A stretch of DNA of 17,670 nucleotides, from positions 1 to 17,670 of the forward strand of contig CAINCM010000071.1 of NCBI GenBank assembly GCA_903847005.1. The letters are read 5' to 3'. This DNA is from an uncultured Chloroflexota bacterium (GTDB lineage: Bacteria; Chloroflexota; Limnocylindria; Limnocylindrales; Limnocylindraceae). The number at the start of each line of letters is the position of its first letter. Positions within the stretch are counted from its first letter, which is position 1. The position numbers were made by a program, and so were the translations under genes. Shown piece by piece: positions 14,762 to 17,670 of this stretch. The notes below the pieces were generated by a model. The model saw only the letters and a list, made by a program, of their open reading frames with translations, was not told the origin of the DNA and did not search any database.

Positions 14762-15537
14762 CGCGCGCCGAGCTCTGCCGCCGCCCTGAGTGCGGCGCCG
14801 ATCGTGCGATCGATTCGAGCGATCAACTCGTCTTCTGGGAGTCGGTACCACGCCTCGCCACCGTTCTTGCGCGCCTCTTTCACTATCTCCGGATCGCGAA
14901 TGGTGTCGGAGACGGTGAGGATGGTTCCCGCGCGAACCGATCGTCCCTTGGCGCGCTCGCGCATTGCCAGCAAGAAGAGCGCCGCCGACTCCATCTCCAC
15001 TCCGAGATAGCCGCGTGCACCCCACCGCGCGGTGCCGCGCGGCTCCGGATCGTAGAACACGTCAGATGTCACGATCGGTCCCACATGCGTCGTCAGGCCT
15101 TCCGCCTTGGCGGCGGCAATCAGGACGCTCGTCACGTCGTGATCTGCCGTCGGCGCCGTCGGCTCGTTGAAGCCGAGGATCGGTCCGATCCCGGAGCTTG
15201 CAACCGCGGCGGATGCGACGAGCACGTCGCCCGTCTCAAGGTGCAGGAATCCGCCGCAGGTGCCGACGCGAATGAACGTCTGAGCGCCCAAGTTGAGCAG
15301 CTCTTCCACAACGATCGAGGTGGTGGGGGTCCCCATGCCAGTCGTCTGCACGCTCACCGGGACGCCGTTCACCGTGCCGGTGTACCCGAGCAGGCCACGA
15401 TGCTCGTTGACGAGCCTCGCCTTCTCGAGTCCGCCGTCGAAACGGGCGGCGATGCGCTTGGATCGGTTCGGGTCGCCTGGGAGGAGGACGACCGGAGCGT
15501 AGTCGCCGCTCTCCGCATGAAGATGAATCTGAGCCAT
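14758..15537 (-). CDS. Nucleoside phosphorylase, NP-I family (uridine phosphorylase / DeoD-like)
   Basis: Cleaves a nucleoside with phosphate to a free base and ribose 1-phosphate, in nucleoside salvage. 259 residues. GDPNRSKRIA (21-30) forms the phosphate site, GMGTPTTSIVVEEL (67-80) and RVGTCGG (90-96) are NP-I signatures, VEMESAALF (180-188) holds the ribose-binding Glu, and TVSD (208-211) the Asp 211 that in purine enzymes protonates the base. Presence of that Asp hints at purine use, while the N-terminal half resembles uridine phosphorylases; the substrate is left open. The start ATG has GGGAGG 4 nt upstream. It is the first gene of the operon with the LLM oxidoreductase and zinc-ribbon protein, and shares a divergent promoter region with the PPOX gene. 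Confidence 0.9.
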   Translation of the reverse strand: MAQIHLHAESGDYAPVVLLPGDPNRSKRIAARFDGGLEKARLVNEHRGLLGYTGTVNGVPVSVQTTGMGTPTTSIVVEELLNLGAQTFIRVGTCGGFLHLETGDVLVASAAVASSGIGPILGFNEPTAPTADHDVTSVLIAAAKAEGLTTHVGPIVTSDVFYDPEPRGTARWGARGYLGVEMESAALFLLAMRERAKGRSVRAGTILTVSDTIRDPEIVKEARKNGGEAWYRLPEDELIARIDRTIGAALRAAAELGAR

Positions 15538-15587
15538 GGTGCCTCCCAACTGCTGGGCCCACCAGGGACGGCGGGCACCGTTCCGTG

Positions 15588-15594
15588 TAGCGTA
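15588..15594. promoter_or_regulatory. Symmetric bidirectional -10 (TANNNTA) between the phosphorylase operon and the PPOX gene
   Basis: TAGCGTA reads TAGCGT on plus (15588-15593) and TACGCT on minus (15594-15589). The plus element lies 7 nt before the ATG at 15601, implying a leaderless transcript. The minus element would give the phosphorylase a leader of about 45 nt carrying GGGAGG. No -35 is clear on either strand. The assignment is from position and symmetry only. Confidence 0.4.
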
Positions 15595-15600
15595 CGCCTC

Positions 15601-16044
15601 ATGAGCGTCGAGCGGCTCCACGACCCGGCGATTCGGGCCTTCCTTGAGCGGCCGCGCTTCGCCACGCTCTCCACGGTCAACGCCGACGGCGCCCCCTTCT
15701 CCGCGGTGGTCTGGTACGCCCTCGAGGGCGACCGCATCCTCTTCAACAGCGCCCGCGGACGACGTTGGCCGGCGAACCTTCGCCGCGATCCCCGGGTCGC
15801 ACTGATGATCGAAGAGGGCTACAACTACGTGCAGCTGGTCGGTCGCGTCCACATCATCGACGACCAGCAGGCGGCGCAGGAGCAGATGGCCAAGATCACG
15901 GCGCGATACATCACAAAGCCTGAGATCCTCGAGGCGCGCCTTGCCGACTTCAGGGCGCAAGAGCGAATCGGATTCGAGCTCACCCCGAGCGCAATCTTCA
16001 TCCATGGTGAACCGGGCGCGAAGCGCGCCGTCGGCGGCTCGTAG
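15601..16044 (+). CDS. PPOX class (pyridoxamine 5'-phosphate oxidase-like) F420-dependent oxidoreductase
   Basis: A 147-residue split-barrel flavoprotein-fold protein. The N-terminal RFATLSTVNADGAPFSAVVWYALEGDRILF (19-48) is the classic opening in which the second strand binds the phosphate of FMN or F420; SARGRRWPANLRRDPRVALMI (50-70) matches the family's basic segment and points to the F420/biliverdin-reductase-like group. GRVHIIDD ends the barrel. The enzyme's substrate is not known. ATG is chosen because of the TAGCGT box 7 nt upstream; the open frame further upstream overlaps the opposite-strand phosphorylase. The following F420-type gene begins 1 nt after its stop, and cofD follows that, which supports F420 as cofactor. 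Confidence 0.87.
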   Translation: MSVERLHDPAIRAFLERPRFATLSTVNADGAPFSAVVWYALEGDRILFNSARGRRWPANLRRDPRVALMIEEGYNYVQLVGRVHIIDDQQAAQEQMAKITARYITKPEILEARLADFRAQERIGFELTPSAIFIHGEPGAKRAVGGS

Positions 16045-16045
16045 C

Positions 16046-17041
16046 ATGGGGGGCGGGGCGGCCAAGGTCGGCTACGCGGCGATGCTCGAGCAGTTCGGGC
16101 CTCGGGAGATCGTCGACTTCTCCGTTGCGGCCGAACGCGCCGGCATGAGCGGCATCATGGCCGCCGACCACTTCCAACCGTGGGTGCCGGAACAGGGGAA
16201 CGCGCCGTTCGTCTGGAACGTGATGACGCTCCTTGCCGAGAAGACGAAGGGCGACATCGGCCCTGGTGTCACCTGCCCTGGCTGGCGCATGCACCCGGCA
16301 ACCGTGGCGCAGGCGTCCGCAACACTCGCCGCCATGTACCCCGGACGTCACTGGCTCGGCCTCGGATCGGGCGAGGCGCTCAACGAGCATGTGGTGGGTG
16401 GCTACTGGCCGGAGGTTGGCGAGCGCATCGGGCGCATGTTCGAGGCGATCGAGATCATCCGAAAGCTCTTCACCGGAAACGAGGTGAAGCATGCAGGTCG
16501 CTGGTACCAACTCGAGAGCACGCGCCTCTGGACGCTCCCGGCCGAACTGCCGCCGATCTATGTGGCGACGGCGGGACCGGTCACCGCAAAGAAGACGGGC
16601 GAACTCTGCGACGGGATCATCACCGTCGGCGCGGCCGACGAGAAGATCCAGACGGTCTTCGACAAGTTCGCCGAGGGTGCGCGAGCGGCGGGGAAAGACC
16701 CGGACGCCATGCCGAAGATCCTGCAGTTGCATCTCTCATGGGCGCCGACCGACGAAGAGGCGCTCAAGAACGCGATGCACGAGTGGCCGAACGGTGGAAT
16801 GAAGTTCCCAAAGCAAGACATCCGCAACCCTGCCGACTTCCAGCAGATGGCGAAGCTGGTGCGGCCGGAAGACTTCACGGGTCGCATGTTGATCTCGAGC
16901 GATCTGGTTGCGCACCAGAAGACCATCCAGCGCTACCTGGACATGGGCTTCGACAAGATCTACCTGCACAACGTCGGCCGAAACCAGATCGAGTGGGCCG
17001 ACGCCTTCGGCCGTGAGGTGCTCCCCGGCCTCACCGCGTGA
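16046..17041 (+). CDS. F420-dependent LLM oxidoreductase, glucose-6-phosphate dehydrogenase (FGD)-like
   Basis: 331-residue TIM-barrel enzyme of the F420-dependent G6PDH-like subgroup (TIGR03557-type). It keeps the FGD active-site pattern: ADHFQPWVPEQGNAPF (40-55) with His 42 and Trp 46, and GLGSGEALNE (105-114) with Glu 110, equivalents of the His, Trp and Glu used for hydride transfer in mycobacterial FGD1. PPIYVATAGPVTAKKTGELCDGII is the cofactor phosphate region. The sugar-phosphate binding residues cannot be checked by eye, so the substrate could be G6P or another alcohol. The ATG is 1 nt after the PPOX stop, and its TGA overlaps the cofD GTG (GTGA). Three coupled genes form an F420 module. 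Confidence 0.92.
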   Translation: MGGGAAKVGYAAMLEQFGPREIVDFSVAAERAGMSGIMAADHFQPWVPEQGNAPFVWNVMTLLAEKTKGDIGPGVTCPGWRMHPATVAQASATLAAMYPGRHWLGLGSGEALNEHVVGGYWPEVGERIGRMFEAIEIIRKLFTGNEVKHAGRWYQLESTRLWTLPAELPPIYVATAGPVTAKKTGELCDGIITVGAADEKIQTVFDKFAEGARAAGKDPDAMPKILQLHLSWAPTDEEALKNAMHEWPNGGMKFPKQDIRNPADFQQMAKLVRPEDFTGRMLISSDLVAHQKTIQRYLDMGFDKIYLHNVGRNQIEWADAFGREVLPGLTA

Positions 17042-17670
17042 GCCCGCGCGTCGTGCTCCTCGCCGGTGGAGTCGGTGGCGCAAAGCTGGCCGACGGACTC
17101 TATCGTGCACTTCCGCACGGCGATCTGCGGGTCATCGCCAATCCCGGCGACGATTTCGAGTTGCACGGGCTCACCATCTGCCCCGATCACGACACGCTCC
17201 TCTACACCCTCGCCGGACTCGGCGACCGTGAACGGGGGTGGGGGCTCGCCGGTGAGAGCTGGAACGCGCTCGACCAGTTCGGCAAGATCGGCGCACCTGA
17301 CTGGTTCAGGCTCGGAGATCGCGACCTCGCCCTCCATGTTCACCGCACGGCGCTGCTGAAGGCGGGGGGACGGATCACAGGGGTGAATCGGGAGCTGCAG
17401 CGGAGACTCGGCCTTGACGACGCGCCGATCCTCATGGCGACCGACGACCCGTTGCGCACCCGACTTCGCACGGCCGAGGGTTGGATGGACTTCCAGCCGT
17501 GGTTCGTCGGCGCCCAGTCCAAGCCGGAGGTCCTCGAAGTCGAGTTTGTCGGCGCACAGGGCTCGCACATGAGCGACGAGACTGCTCAGGCGATCCGCGA
17601 TGCAGACATCATCGCCGTCGCGCCATCGAATCCGCTGATCTCGATCGCGCCGATTCTTGCCGTGGGCGGC
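17038..17670 (+). CDS. cofD: 2-phospho-L-lactate transferase CofD/FbiA (5' part, cut by window end)
   Basis: Transfers a phospholactate-type moiety onto the deazaflavin FO, a late step in building coenzyme F420. 211 codons are visible and open at the window end (full length is about 310-330), so it was translated directly from the sequence. Motifs: LLAGGVGGAKLADGL (7-21), NPGDDFELHGLTICPDHDT (35-53), the DWFRLGDRDLALH stretch (88-100), and SNPLISIAPILAVGG at the end. The start GTG overlaps the TGA of the FGD-like gene. The donor may be 2-phospholactate, PEP- or 3-phosphoglycerate-derived guanylyl compound depending on lineage; this cannot be read here. A CofE domain or separate gene probably lies downstream. 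Confidence 0.94.
   Translation, partial: MSPRVVLLAGGVGGAKLADGLYRALPHGDLRVIANPGDDFELHGLTICPDHDTLLYTLAGLGDRERGWGLAGESWNALDQFGKIGAPDWFRLGDRDLALHVHRTALLKAGGRITGVNRELQRRLGLDDAPILMATDDPLRTRLRTAEGWMDFQPWFVGAQSKPEVLEVEFVGAQGSHMSDETAQAIRDADIIAVAPSNPLISIAPILAVGG

Noticed and set aside
15085..15600. Upstream extension of the PPOX frame
   Set aside because: It is antisense to the nucleoside phosphorylase and not homologous to the PPOX family; the ATG at 15601 starts the recognised domain.

Overview
The window is dense, high-GC (low-to-mid 60s % by eye) bacterial chromosome with almost no spare DNA. The gene content points to Chloroflexota, possibly a Limnocylindria-like freshwater or soil lineage, with Actinobacteria as the main alternative. 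The reasons are the trio of MSMEG_4193-type phosphatase, DUF3090 and SCO1664-family kinase-like proteins, the coenzyme F420 genes (cofD plus F420-type oxidoreductases), a homodimeric pyruvate dehydrogenase E1, frequent GTG/TTG starts, and promoters that look leaderless. This placement is inference. No mobile element, tRNA, rRNA or CRISPR array was seen.

Layout. 1-564 (-): 5' part of an aldehyde dehydrogenase close to gamma-aminobutyraldehyde dehydrogenases, divergent from an ACT-domain protein (738-1124 +). 1160-1984 (-): alpha/beta hydrolase of monoacylglycerol-lipase type, divergent from a five-gene operon (2042-6543 +): fumC, a diphosphate-type 6-phosphofructokinase, then the uncharacterised phosphatase/DUF3090/SCO1664 trio. 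6564-9971 (-): a transport operon, read in the order FTR1-type iron permease, ABC ATPase, ABC permease, NMT1/THI5-like lipoprotein. Its 150-bp upstream region carries four copies of GACAAG arranged as two palindromes, and a leader with partial resemblance to a THI box. 10122-12833 (-): stand-alone aceE. 12934-13476 (+): membrane-anchored SRPBCC protein, meeting tail to tail with a minus operon (15537-13473): nucleoside phosphorylase, LLM-class oxidoreductase, zinc-ribbon membrane protein. 15601-17670 (+): PPOX-class flavin/F420 protein, FGD-like F420-dependent oxidoreductase and cofD (cut by the window end).

Themes. Central carbon metabolism (fumarase, PPi-type PFK, pyruvate dehydrogenase E1) sits beside an orphan kinase/phosphatase trio. 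An F420 island couples the cofactor's biosynthetic transferase to probable users. Genes overlap heavily (ATGA, GTGA, TTGA and TGATG junctions), so translational coupling is likely. Two divergent intergenic regions (1985-2041 and 15538-15600) each appear to share an overlapping pair of -10 elements, with a leaderless gene on one side and a Shine-Dalgarno-led gene on the other.

No wholly new multi-gene system could be established. The best candidates for follow-up are the trio fused to the PPi-PFK operon and the GACAAG array with its leader upstream of the iron/ABC operon. There is no stretch over 300 bp without a gene; the longest gaps are 565-737 and 9972-10121.
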